64,000 nucleotides of DNA from Actinoallomurus purpureus. Lineage in GTDB: Bacteria > Actinomycetota > Actinomycetes > Streptosporangiales > Streptosporangiaceae. The position numbers and the translations under genes were made by a program. Below, one piece after another: positions 34,513 through 41,896 of the stretch; position 1 is the stretch's first letter, and every line of letters begins with the position of its first letter. The DNA is taken from positions 248,001-312,000 of the forward strand of contig NZ_JAMXMY010000009.1 of the NCBI RefSeq assembly GCF_024055795.1, in the 5' to 3' direction. The notes beneath the pieces were generated by a model. That model did no database searches and was not told where the DNA came from. It saw only the letters and a program-made list of their open reading frames with translations.

Positions 34513-35391
34513 TTATGCTCGCCGGCGTCCATCCGCCGGCATGGTGGCGGTCAGGTCGGCGAGGATCCGTAGGGCGGCCTCGGAAGGTGAGCCCGGCTCG
34601 GCGTTGAACACCGCCACACGCTGCCCCTCGTCATTCGGCAGGACCATGAACTCGGTCATCAGCGCCATGGCGCCCACCATCGGGTGGCGGTAGGTGCGGG
34701 CGGAGACGTCGCAGTCGCCCACCGTGTGCGAGGCCCAGAGCGTCGCGAACTCGGTGCTTCCGAGCGTCAGTTCGCCGATGAGACCGCTCAGCGCGGGGGC
34801 ATCGGGGTGCCGTCCCGCGATCAGCCGCAGGTCGGCGACGGTGGACCGGGCCTTGTGGGGCCAATCGGCGTAGAGCTCACGCATGTGGGGGTCCAGAAAC
34901 AGCATGCGGGCGATGTTGGGACGGTCGCCGGGGCGGTTCGCCGCGTCGAAGTCGAGGTGGCCGGCCAGCAGAGCGTGTGCCATCGGGTTCCACGCGAGGA
35001 CGTCGAGGAAGCGCCCCATGACCAGTGCGGGCACGTCCCCGAATGACTCGATCATGAGTCGTACGCCCGGCCGCGCCTGTTCGGGCCTGGCGGCAGGGCG
35101 GGGAGTCTTCGGCTTCGGCCGGGCCAGCGAGTACAGATGGGCGCGCTCGGCACCGCCCAGGCGCAGGACGCGGGCGACGGCGTCGAGCACGGCGTCCGAG
35201 GCGTTGGGGCTCTGGCCCTGTTCGAGACGGGTGTAGTAGCCGGCGCTCACCCCGGCGAGCTGGGCAAGCTCCTCGCGGCGCAGGCCGGGCACCCGACGGC
35301 GTCCCCCGTACACGGGAAGCCCGGCGTCCTCCGGCTGCAGCCGCGCCCGCCTCGATCGCAGGAACTCGCCCAGTTCCGCGTGCGCGTCCAT
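34513..35391 (-). CDS. XRE-family regulator with MmyB-like ligand-binding domain
   Basis: 292 aa. An N-terminal helix-turn-helix (LRREELAQLAGVSAGYYTRLEQG, with PGLRREELA) is followed by a PAS-like MmyB ligand-binding domain (about 100-280; VLAWNPMAHALL, FLDPHMRELYADW, YRHPMVGAMALMTEF). Family members commonly regulate a divergently transcribed oxidoreductase gene, and here a short-chain dehydrogenase gene starts 160 bp away on the other strand. The ATG at 35391 is chosen from the family N-terminus. No clear ribosome site is seen, so leaderless or GTG (35397) initiation is possible. Confidence 0.9.
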   Translation of the reverse strand: MDAHAELGEFLRSRRARLQPEDAGLPVYGGRRRVPGLRREELAQLAGVSAGYYTRLEQGQSPNASDAVLDAVARVLRLGGAERAHLYSLARPKPKTPRPAARPEQARPGVRLMIESFGDVPALVMGRFLDVLAWNPMAHALLAGHLDFDAANRPGDRPNIARMLFLDPHMRELYADWPHKARSTVADLRLIAGRHPDAPALSGLIGELTLGSTEFATLWASHTVGDCDVSARTYRHPMVGAMALMTEFMVLPNDEGQRVAVFNAEPGSPSEAALRILADLTATMPADGRRRA

Positions 35392-35551
35392 GCGCACCAG
35401 TGTCGCGGATCGGCGGCCGTCGAGCCTGTACCTGTCAGATGTAGTCACCCCAGGTGTACATCCGGCAGGGGGCTGGGCCCGGCGTGTGACCCGTCGCAGT
35501 CTGGTTCCCGGCCGACCGGCCACAGGCGGGACCAGAGGAAACGGAGATGCC

Positions 35552-36142
35552 GTGAAGATCCTTGTGATCGGTGCGACGGGAACCATCGGCAGTGCGGTCG
35601 CCGACGGGTTGGCGGCGCGCCACGAGGTGGTGCGTGCGTCGCGCCGTGGTCCGGTGCGGGTGGACATGGAGGACGCCAAGTCCATCGACGCCCTGTTCGC
35701 GGAGGTCGGCGAGGTGGACGCGGTGGTGTGCTGCGCCGCGAGCGGCGGCCTGACACCGCTGGACACGCGGTCGGACCCGGACTTCTGGAGCGGCCTCGGC
35801 GGAAAGCTCATCGGGCAGGTGAACCTCGTACGGCGGGCGCTCGCTCACGTACGGGACGGCGGATCCGTGACGCTCACCAGCGGCCGGTTCGCCGAACCCG
35901 TCCTGGGCAGCTCTCTCGGGTATCTGGTGAACGCGGGCCTGGAGGCGTTCGTGTACGCCGCGGCGACCGAGATGCCGCGTGGCGTCCGCCTGAACACAGT
36001 CAGCCCCGGCTGGGTGCGCGAAACCCTCCTCGGCCTGGGCATGGACCCGGCTGCCGGCATCCCGGCGGCCGATGTCGCCCGCGTCTACATCGACGCCGTC
36101 GAAGGCACCGCCCACGGCCGTACGCTCACCGTGAGCGCGTAG
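35552..36142 (+). CDS. Atypical short-chain dehydrogenase/reductase
   Basis: 196 aa from GTG 35552, with GGAG six bases upstream. It has the nucleotide-binding GATGTIGSAVADG, the VVCCAASGG segment (NNAG equivalent), the catalytic serine region VTLTSGRF and LNTVSPGWVRETL. Aligned with the usual YxxxK, this protein has Gly and Asn (LGYLVNAGLEAF), so both the catalytic Tyr and Lys appear replaced. This variant occurs in a group of short SDR proteins; whether they are active is uncertain. It is divergent from an XRE/MmyB-like regulator that probably controls it. Confidence 0.87.
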   Translation: MKILVIGATGTIGSAVADGLAARHEVVRASRRGPVRVDMEDAKSIDALFAEVGEVDAVVCCAASGGLTPLDTRSDPDFWSGLGGKLIGQVNLVRRALAHVRDGGSVTLTSGRFAEPVLGSSLGYLVNAGLEAFVYAAATEMPRGVRLNTVSPGWVRETLLGLGMDPAAGIPAADVARVYIDAVEGTAHGRTLTVSA

Positions 36143-36361
36143 TCCCCGAGGCGTCGCCGCGCGGTGGGCCTTCTCGCGGGGGTTCCTGCGAACCGCGCAG
36201 GTTCCTCAACCCCGGAGTTCAACCGCGCGGATCCAGTACTTGGGGCGCTGATGGCGGCTGGTTCCCGGGGCCTGGACATACGGGGCGATCCACCACCATG
36301 ATCAACTTTGCGGTGGCCGGGAAGGCTGCGGCGCACAGAAGCACGACCTGAAGGAGAGACT

Positions 36362-36772
36362 GTGAAGTACAAGCTGATTCCCGCTCTCGCAGCACCCGCC
36401 CTTGCTCTCGGCTTGGTCGCTCCTTCCGCTCAGGCGGCCACGCCGCAGGCAGGGGTGAAGATCGCGGCTGCCCGCGTCGCGGTCACGAAGGGCGGCGGGA
36501 GCGTGTACGGCGAGGCTCACTACGGCAACAGCGGCGGTCCGTACCTGAAGGTCGTGGACTTCACCGCCCGCGGTGGCTGGCGGATCAGGGGCAGCATCGA
36601 GAAGGCATACCGCGGCGATTGGGTCATGGTCTTCCAGTGCACGGCGGCCGATGGGGACTTCTCGACCTGCCGGCACAGCATCCCTGAAGGGACTCTGATC
36701 AGGGCCCACGTGTGGGCGTACAAGGGGAGCACCACCAAGTACCACGGCTACAGCGCGCAGACCCGCGTCTGA
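36362..36772 (+). CDS. Small secreted protein
   Basis: 136 aa from GTG 36362, with AAGGAG six bases upstream. An N-terminal signal peptide (LIPALAAPALALGLVAPSAQA) has an AxA cleavage site. The mature part of about 110 residues is beta-rich, with two cysteines (VFQCTAAD and FSTCRHS) likely forming a disulfide. No catalytic motif is recognised. Similar short secreted proteins are common in streptomycetes and related genera and are annotated hypothetical. It stands alone. Confidence 0.78.
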   Translation: MKYKLIPALAAPALALGLVAPSAQAATPQAGVKIAAARVAVTKGGGSVYGEAHYGNSGGPYLKVVDFTARGGWRIRGSIEKAYRGDWVMVFQCTAADGDFSTCRHSIPEGTLIRAHVWAYKGSTTKYHGYSAQTRV

Positions 36773-37137
36773 GATTCCGACGCACCTGGCGAGGGGCGCA
36801 GCCTGTCTGAGGGAACTGACGGGTCGGGCGGACGGCCCACTGCAGGTGACCTGCACCCGGCAACGACCGTGGCCGTCCGCACTTCACGGCGACACGCCTG
36901 TCACCAGCGGAAACTCATACACCACCTCAGTAGATGCAACCGAACTGGGCGCGGTCACTCGGGCTAAGGCCACCACGCCAGTATGAGCTGGGGTTCCCGC
37001 ACAACAAATTTTTCTGGACTACGGGGCGGGTAAGGCGGCAGCTTGTCAGAGGTTTGTGTTCAAGCCGTGTGCATCTTACTCAGGATGGCGTGCGGTGCAT
37101 CGGCATATCGGCGTCAGTTCTCTGGCTGGGCAGCGCC
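36773..37137. other. 365-bp intergenic region with a 15-bp palindrome
   Basis: No gene. The perfect odd palindrome TGCAGGTGACCTGCA lies at 36841-36855. The segment 36930-37100 has clearly lower GC than its surroundings. The palindrome could be an operator or a short transcript hairpin; neither flanking gene is a regulator. Confidence 0.4.
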
Positions 37138-37590
37138 TTAAGACGGTGCATTCTCGCCCTCCGTCGTCAACTCAGCCCGTGCCCCCAACGCGTGCATGGC
37201 CTGTACCTGGTTGACCAACGTGGGAACGTCGTCCACGCGCGTGGCCTCCAGCTCGACCACAGAGCCGTCCTTCCGCGTGACCTTGGCTTTGAGTGTGCCC
37301 TTGCGGTAGCGGATCCAGGCCACGAGAACTGCGCTGATCGCCGGAGGACCAGTGCCGACGATCGCTGTCACGGAGGAGGGGTCGAAGGCGTGCATGTCCT
37401 CGGAATCGAGAGCGCCGCCTGTCATGCTGCCAACCACTTTTGCCAGCTCGGTGAAGGAAACCGGCTCGCCGCGCATGAAGAGCCTGATCACCTGATCCGG
37501 TGGTGGAGGGGGAGCGCTGGCCAGAAACTCCCGTACCATTTCGACCTTGCTTGGCCTCCGTGGCGCACCCTCGCTACCAGACTCTGCCAT
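37138..37590 (-). CDS. EACC1-like (effector-associated constant component) small membrane-proximal protein
   Basis: 150 aa from ATG 37590, with GAGGG about seven bases upstream. A soluble N-terminal part (KVEMVREFLASA, FTELAKVVGSMTGG) is followed by one short hydrophobic helix (VGTGPPAISAVLVAWIRYRK) and a beta-strand domain (LKAKVTRKDGSVVELEAT) with VDDVPTLVNQVQ at the end. This order is that of EACC1, a constant component of ternary conflict systems found next to proteases or caspases carrying effector-associated domains (family knowledge). No such effector is adjacent, so this copy is solitary or a leftover. Assignment is by pattern only. Confidence 0.5.
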   Translation of the reverse strand: MAESGSEGAPRRPSKVEMVREFLASAPPPPPDQVIRLFMRGEPVSFTELAKVVGSMTGGALDSEDMHAFDPSSVTAIVGTGPPAISAVLVAWIRYRKGTLKAKVTRKDGSVVELEATRVDDVPTLVNQVQAMHALGARAELTTEGENAPS

Positions 37591-37659
37591 CGAGGTCCCT
37601 CTCACCAGACCCGGGCCTTTGAGGCAACCGGAGCTGGTTCACACTCTAACCGAGTGGAT

Positions 37660-37943
37660 GGAGTAGCGGCTCGCAAAGACAGTGAGCAGCGGTTAATCCA
37701 GACACTGAGCCGCTCCGCGGAATGTAGGCGTGCTGAGAAGGAGCGGCGTCGGGCGCTGAGTCTGGGTGATGCGTTCGAGGTCGGCCATCTTTGCGAGGGC
37801 TGCGTCCAAGCTGATCTGAAGCTACGCCGCCGCATCACCGCCCGAGGCGAGCAGTCGGCCTTCTTCGCCGCGCCTCGAACGGCGGCGGCATGACGACACA
37901 GTCACCAGGGACGATCTAGAGGCACTGGACGACGACGGCTGAG
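37660..37943 (+). pseudogene. Frameshifted gene remnant next to tRNA-Arg
   Basis: A rightward frame ends with coding-like peptide CRRAEKERRRALSLGDAFEV and then HLCEGCVQADLKLRRRI up to about 37880. A sensible continuation (VTRDDLEALDDDG then stop at 37943) is in the next frame, so a frameshift near 37870-37890 is likely. No start is found, since upstream sequence belongs to the opposite-strand gene. The protein is not recognised. Its position 130 bp from a tRNA suggests debris of an integrated element. Confidence 0.35.
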
Positions 37944-38071
37944 GACTTGGACACGTATTTGGCACAGCCGCCCGTGATCAGCCGACACTAGCCGGACACA
38001 GCCGGACATGGGATCATGGGTGGCCTGCCAAGTATCCGCAGGTCAGCTACCCGTTCGGGCGGGTCAGGGGA

Positions 38072-38148
38072 TGGCGCGCCCAGAGGGATTCGAACCCCCG
38101 ACCGTCGGATTAGAAGTCCGATGCTCTATCCAGCTGAGCTATGGGCGC
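38072..38148 (-). tRNA. tRNA-Arg (anticodon TCT)
   Basis: The full cloverleaf is visible on the minus strand: acceptor 5' GCGCCCA pairs with TGGGCGC, and the discriminator G is followed by an encoded CCA. The anticodon stem TCGGA/TCCGA holds loop CTTCTAA, giving anticodon TCT, which reads AGA (Arg). The T arm has GGTTCGAATCC. Decayed sequence on its 3' side suggests it has been an integration site. Confidence 0.95.
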
Positions 38149-38274
38149 TCGCTCGATCGGGTCCGAGTGTACGGAATTCACGGCGTTCATGCGTCACCAG
38201 TAGGGGTGCGGTCGATCAAAGCCCTGGTCGCCGGGCGTGGCCTGATGCGGTCGCTCCCCGTCGGACCATCGGAT

Positions 38275-38423
38275 CGGGCCTGGGCACCGAGGGCCGCAAC
38301 ACCCTGGCGATCGCGGTCTGGAACGGGGACGACGCCGGCGGTGGTCTCGGCCGGGTCGCCCTGGAGAGGTACGCCGGTCTGGCCACGAGAGTGCGGGTCT
38401 CGGACGTCCCCGGCTCGCGTTGA
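38275..38423 (+). pseudogene. C-terminal fragment of a GH35-like beta-galactosidase (copy A)
   Basis: The frame reads GRNTLAIAVWNGDDAGGGLG and then RVALERYAGLA to a TGA at 38421. The NTLAIAVWN...GGLG pattern is that of the C-terminal jelly-roll of actinomycete family 35 beta-galactosidases. The rest of the gene is absent: tRNA-Arg lies 130 bp upstream. A shorter copy recurs at 42034-42151. Confidence 0.6.
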
Positions 38424-38606
38424 CGCGCGCTATGCCGAGGCGGGGATGACCTGGGGGGACGCCGTGCGCGGGCTCGACTGGGCGGCGTGCCGGCCGAGGT
38501 GCGCCTCCAGTCGCCACAGCGTGTCGAGGTACTGGTCGGCCCACAGCAGGGCCAGGGCGGCCGGGATCGCGTCCTCCTCGCCGTCCTCGATCGCCGCGTG
38601 CACGCC
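38309..38606 (+). repeat. ~297-bp direct repeat, copy A
   Basis: Nearly the same as 42038-42334 in the same orientation, with about 15-20 differences by eye and one single-base length change. It contains the end of the beta-galactosidase fragment and the last ~59 codons of a FUSC gene. The two copies bracket a ~3.4-kb accessory island. Confidence 0.92.
38430..38606 (-). pseudogene. C-terminal fragment of a FUSC-family gene (copy A)
   Basis: Encodes the last ~58 residues of a FUSC protein (LLWADQYLDTLWRLEAHLGR, ending RTASPQVIPASA then TAG). It matches the end of the intact gene at 42158-44485 and stops matching abruptly at 38606. It has no start and is certainly non-functional. Confidence 0.85.
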
Positions 38607-38760
38607 ACGGTACGGCCGAACTCGTCCTCAACACGGTCATCGCTGCCGTCGGTGCCGCATTGATCTACCTTGTCCCGAACGCGTCGGCCGCCCGCGACCG
38701 GGCAGAGTTCCGTACCACCGGCCCGGCACGTAGCCTCGACGCAGCACCCCAGGAACATAG

Positions 38761-38819
38761 AACCGCCCCGTCCTCCGGCCCATTCGGATCAGCCCATCTT
38801 CGGGAGGGCGGGGCGGCTT
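38761..38819 (-). terminator. Long hairpin after the zinc-ribbon genes
   Basis: AACCGCCCCGTCCTCC (38761-38776) pairs with GGAGGGCGGGGCGGCTT (38803-38819), about 14 of 16 positions, 14 bp beyond the stop of the gene ending at 38833. Confidence 0.6.
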
Positions 38820-38832
38820 CGTGCTGTCCGGG

Positions 38833-39195
38833 TCACGCCGAGCAGACCGGGCACGGCGCTTCGACATACCGCACCGGCTTACCGTCCTCCGTGCAGTCCA
38901 CCGATGCCAGCACCCCCGCGCCGTAACACGCGACGCACAGGCCGGCGGTGATGAGCGCCTGACGGACCTGGAGCTGCTCACGCGTCAGCGGCAGGCGCCG
39001 CATGACCTCCTCGACCTCGTCCTCAGCGCATCGGATGTGGACGTGCCCGCTGCCGGAGCAGTCAGGGCAGGTCTCCCACACGACGCCGGACGCGGACAGG
39101 CGGACCCGGTCGCCGTGGCTCAGGCACGTGTCGCAGGGCACCACGATGCCCCGGAATGGACCCTCGCCGATCGATCCGTAGACCTCGTAGCTCAC
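38833..39195 (-). CDS. Small protein with paired CxxC zinc-ribbon motifs
   Basis: 120 aa from GTG 39195, which overlaps the upstream gene's stop as GTGA; AGGGA lies about five bases before it. Cysteine pairs are PCDTC, ETCPDCSGSG, CVACYGAG and CPVC; the CxxCxGxG spacing resembles DnaJ-type zinc ribbons. A helical EDEVEEVMRRLPLTREQLQV lies in the middle. No enzyme motif is seen. It probably binds zinc and acts with its 54-aa neighbour, perhaps in nucleic-acid or protein binding. It lies within the island between the direct repeats. Confidence 0.75.
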   Translation of the reverse strand: MSYEVYGSIGEGPFRGIVVPCDTCLSHGDRVRLSASGVVWETCPDCSGSGHVHIRCAEDEVEEVMRRLPLTREQLQVRQALITAGLCVACYGAGVLASVDCTEDGKPVRYVEAPCPVCSA

Positions 39196-39356
39196 TCTTT
39201 CCCTGTCCCGTGGCACCGCTCGCACTCGTACCACCGTGTCTGTCCGGGGTTGCGCTTACCGTTCCCGCTCGTGGACCCAGGCTTCGCCAGGTCCCAGCGT
39301 CCCCCCTCGCCATTGCAGCCGAGACACTTCTTGTCGTCTTCTTTGCCCTTGCTCAT
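39192..39356 (-). CDS. 54-aa zinc-ribbon protein
   Basis: Starts MSKGKEDDKKCLGCNGEGG and ends YECERCHGTGKE, with ATG at 39356 and GGAAGG about five bases upstream. The two CxxCxGxG motifs (CLGCNGEG and CERCHGTG) form one DnaJ-like zinc ribbon. The stop overlaps the next gene's GTG by 4 nt, which strongly supports both being real. Function is unknown. Confidence 0.8.
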   Translation of the reverse strand: MSKGKEDDKKCLGCNGEGGRWDLAKPGSTSGNGKRNPGQTRWYECERCHGTGKE

Positions 39357-39386
39357 GTGCACCTTCCCTTGGGCGATGTGTGGAGG

Positions 39387-39546
39387 GCCGCGGCCCCGGA
39401 GCCCCGCGACGGATCATCCGGGGCCGCGGCGTCTGTGGTGCCGCCGGGCCCGTCCCCTCTAACGGGCCCGGCGGCGGTGTCCCGACCCAGACCGGCCGGG
39501 ACATCTGGCCCGTACGGCCATCCGCAGGGGTTGACGGCCGTACGGG
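39387..39546 (-). terminator. Array of three perfect hairpins
   Basis: Three successive stems: 14 bp (39387-39400 with 39417-39430), 13 bp (39441-39453 with 39462-39474) and 11 bp (39509-39519 with 39536-39546). They fill the gap between the ATPase/53-aa gene pair and the zinc-ribbon pair, ending 4 bp from the 53-aa gene's stop. At least the one nearest that stop is probably a terminator or RNA-stability element. Confidence 0.6.
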
Positions 39547-39549
39547 GGT

Positions 39550-39711
39550 CTATCGGGTGTCCTCGACCTCGTTACGGATGCGCTGCGCGGCGTCCGCGTC
39601 GAGGGCTTCGAGGCGCCGCATCTCCTCATCGCGGACGCGCGGCGGGTGACCGACCACGCTGACGTTGTTGAGCACCAGCCGGAGCGCGGCGAGATCGCGT
39701 TCGAAGCTCAT
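39550..39711 (-). CDS. 53-aa protein coupled to the anti-sigma-type ATPase gene
   Basis: Starts MSFERDLAALRLVLNNVSVV and is helical and acidic at the end (LEALDADAAQRIRNEVED). Its ATG overlaps the stop of the ATPase gene as ATGA, indicating coupled translation. I recognise no family. Its conserved position behind the ATPase suggests a regulatory partner, but that is inference. Confidence 0.65.
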   Translation of the reverse strand: MSFERDLAALRLVLNNVSVVGHPPRVRDEEMRRLEALDADAAQRIRNEVEDTR

Positions 39712-40217
39712 GCGGGTGCCCCGATCTCCTCGAGCTCGGCGGCCGTGAGGGTCACGCCGGGCGCGGCGACGACGACGTGCACGGTCTTGCCAGTCTCGGC
39801 GTACGTGACCCACCGGGCGGCGGCGTGCCGGTCGGCGATGAACAGACCACGCCCGTGCTCGTCGTCTTCCTCGGCGGGGAGTCGCTTCGGATCGAAGGCA
39901 GGCAACGGTGAACGGTCCGGGTCGGTGACGGTGAGGTGCACGTATCGGTCGGTGACGGCCAGGTCCACGCCGATCGGGTACAGGTCGTACGGCCAGGGGC
40001 CGAGGGCGGCGGTGGCGGCGATGGCGTTGGTGACGACCTCGCTGGTGAGCAGGCCGATGTCGTATGGGTCGTGCGGGGTGCCGTCCACGGTGCTGGCTGC
40101 GAACCGGCGCGCCTTGCTCGCGTACTCGGGAAGGGCCCGCACGGCGAGCCAGGATGCGGTGGCATGGTCGGCGGGTCTCACCGGGTCGGAGGTGACGGGG
40201 GAAGCGGGAAGAGTCAT
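39708..40217 (-). CDS. HATPase-domain anti-sigma-factor-like ATP-binding protein
   Basis: 169 aa, GHKL fold of the SpoIIAB/RsbW type. The N box is LLTSEVVTNAIAAT, and the G1/G2 boxes are seen in TVTDPDRSPLP and DDEHGRGLFIADRHA. Such actinomycete proteins bind ATP and often control sigma factors or regulators by partner switching. It is divergent from an XRE-DUF5753 regulator followed by a DUF397 gene, the trio found many times in streptomycete-like genomes (whiJ/abaA-like loci, family knowledge). GGGAG lies about eleven bases before the ATG at 40217. Confidence 0.88.
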   Translation of the reverse strand: MTLPASPVTSDPVRPADHATASWLAVRALPEYASKARRFAASTVDGTPHDPYDIGLLTSEVVTNAIAATAALGPWPYDLYPIGVDLAVTDRYVHLTVTDPDRSPLPAFDPKRLPAEEDDEHGRGLFIADRHAAARWVTYAETGKTVHVVVAAPGVTLTAAELEEIGAPA

Positions 40218-40333
40218 ATCGACTTCACTCCCTGTAGGGATTGGATGACATTGTCATCATGCGCTTGCCAGTGGCGCACCGCAACGACTCTGACGGAATT
40301 TGTTGTGTCCACGTGACGAACTGCTGACGGAGC

Positions 40334-41185
40334 ATGCACACTCTGCGCATGACCCCGAAGAGCCTGTCCGTGCGCGCCCGCCGCCTCGCTACCGAGCTGA
40401 AACGCCGCCGAGAAGCCGCCGGCCTCACGGTCGAGCAGGCTGCCGCGCAGCTGAACTGGTCATACAGCAAGCTGATCCGCTTCGAGGGCAGGCGAGCGAT
40501 CCCCAAGGTGGGCGACGTCGCACGGATCCTGGAGCTGTACGGCGTGCCGGGCGGCGACCGCGACAGCCTCCTGCAGCTGGCCCGTGAAGCGCACCAGCGC
40601 GGCTGGTGGGAGGACCTGGGCGTCTTTCCCGGCAGCTACGTCGGGCTGGAGGACTCCGCGTCGCTCATCCGCTCGTGGGAGCCGAACCTCGTGGCAGGCC
40701 TGCTTCAGAGCGAGGAGTACGCCCGCGCGATGATCGAGACCGGCATTCCCGAGCGCGGCCCCGAGGAGGTCCAGCGGCACGTGATCGCACGGATGGCTCG
40801 TAAGACACTGCTGTCGCGCCCTGGCGCGCCGGACTTCCACGCGATCCTCGGTGAGGCGGTGCTGCGCCAGCAGGTCGGCGGGCCGAAGGTGCAACGCGAC
40901 CAGTTGTACGCCCTACGTAGCGCGGCCGGGCGGCCGAACGTCACGATCCAGGTGCTTCCGTACTCGGCCGGCGCGTCGAACGGCCTCGAAGGAGGCTTCG
41001 TGCACCTGGAGTTCCCCGATGAGATCGACCCGCCGATCTCCTACATGGAGACGCTTGCGGGCGAGACGTACATCGAGAGCGCGGAGGGAAACCGGAAGAT
41101 TAGGCTCGCATGGGACCGCGTCGCCGATGCGGCCCTGTCACCCGAGGAGTCGGTGAAGCTGATCACCGACCTGGCAAAGGAGTAG
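40334..41185 (+). CDS. XRE regulator with DUF5753 domain (WhiJ-like)
   Basis: 283 aa. The helix-turn-helix is at about 15-70 (RREAAGLTVEQAAAQLNWSY, LIRFEGRRAIP), followed by the DUF5753 sensing domain (YVGLEDSASLIRSWEPNLVA, GLLQSEEYARAMIE, ILGEAVLRQQVGG, VTIQVLPYSAGAS). These regulators usually act with the small DUF397 protein encoded next door. An ATG at 40349 is an alternative start; GGAG lies too close to the first ATG, so leaderless initiation is possible. It is divergent from the HATPase gene, with a 116-bp shared promoter region. Confidence 0.92.
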   Translation: MHTLRMTPKSLSVRARRLATELKRRREAAGLTVEQAAAQLNWSYSKLIRFEGRRAIPKVGDVARILELYGVPGGDRDSLLQLAREAHQRGWWEDLGVFPGSYVGLEDSASLIRSWEPNLVAGLLQSEEYARAMIETGIPERGPEEVQRHVIARMARKTLLSRPGAPDFHAILGEAVLRQQVGGPKVQRDQLYALRSAAGRPNVTIQVLPYSAGASNGLEGGFVHLEFPDEIDPPISYMETLAGETYIESAEGNRKIRLAWDRVADAALSPEESVKLITDLAKE

Positions 41186-41196
41186 GTCCAATCCCC

Positions 41197-41292
41197 ATGT
41201 CCAATCCCACCCAGCTCGACTGGCGCAAGAGCAGTCGGAGCGGCAGCGGCACGAACTGCGTCGAGGTCGCGGTCACCACCCTCACCCGGTAG
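41197..41292 (+). CDS. Truncated DUF397 protein
   Basis: 31 aa, beginning MSNPTQLDWRKSSRSGSGTN with CVEVAV after it: the DUF397 signature WRKSSxSG...NCVEV. Normal members are about 60 residues and continue with an RDSK-type segment. Here the frame ends at VTTLTR, so the C-terminal half is missing. It starts 11 bp after the XRE stop and is followed by a terminator. It may be an inactive relic of the regulator's partner. Confidence 0.7.
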   Translation: MSNPTQLDWRKSSRSGSGTNCVEVAVTTLTR

Positions 41293-41309
41293 ACGGCCCA
41301 GCGCACAGA

Positions 41310-41341
41310 GAAGCCCCCGGCGAGCGTTCGCTGGGGGCTTC
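41310..41341 (+). terminator. Hairpin after the DUF397 gene
   Basis: GAAGCCCCC (41310-41318) and GGGGGCTTC (41333-41341) form a perfect 9-bp stem closing the XRE-DUF397 operon. Confidence 0.7.
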
Positions 41342-41386
41342 ATCCAATCCCGCGCCCATAATACGACGCGGAGCCGACATCGGCGG

Positions 41387-41896
41387 TCAGAACCCCAACG
41401 TGTGATCGCAGGAGACGAGCGCGTACTGCCCGCTGCTCTTCGCCGCCTTCATCTTCTGCCCGTCGACGTCGATCTCGCATGTCACCGTGCCTGAGCCCTG
41501 GTTCTGCGCCGAGATGTCGACCACTGCGAACTCGCCGCGCCGCACCTTGAACGACTTCGTCCACGGCAGGTGTGCGCCCTGCTGCTGCTCCTGGCCGCTG
41601 GCGGTCGAATAGGTCAGGTCCGCGGAGTCGGATGTGCCGGCGACCCGGTAGGTGATCGTGCGGGTGTCGCTCTTCGGCTTGGCGGCCTTGCTCGCCGGCG
41701 CGGAGCTTCCCGGGCCGGGCGCGGAGCCGCCGGCCGAGGGCGGGGTGGCGATGTTCGGGTCGGCGTCGTCGGTGGCCTTGCAGCCCGAGAGGGCGAGGAC
41801 GGCGAGCAGGGCGACGATGATGCCGGTCGGAGGCAGGGGTAGGACGCCGCCCGGCGCGTCCTGGGTGGCGGGGGTTAGCGGAATGTGGCAATCCGG
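41387..41896 (-). pseudogene. MmpS-like lipoprotein gene without a usable start codon
   Basis: The frame encodes a lipobox (LLAVLALSGC), a Ser/Pro/Ala linker and an MmpS-type beta domain (ITYRVAGTSDSADLTY, LPWTKSFKVRRGEFAV, TVTCEIDVDGQ, ALVSCDHTLGF). MmpS proteins are small extracytoplasmic accessory proteins of lipid exporters or, in streptomycete-like genera, of unknown role. Between the upstream in-frame stop (41897) and the lipobox there is no ATG, GTG or TTG, so initiation would need a rare codon such as ATT or CTG, or the gene has lost its 5' end. The domain itself is undamaged. Confidence 0.6.

Noticed and set aside
38016-38423. A 135-aa rightward protein covering the tRNA
   Set aside because: It runs antisense through tRNA-Arg; only the beta-galactosidase-like end is meaningful.
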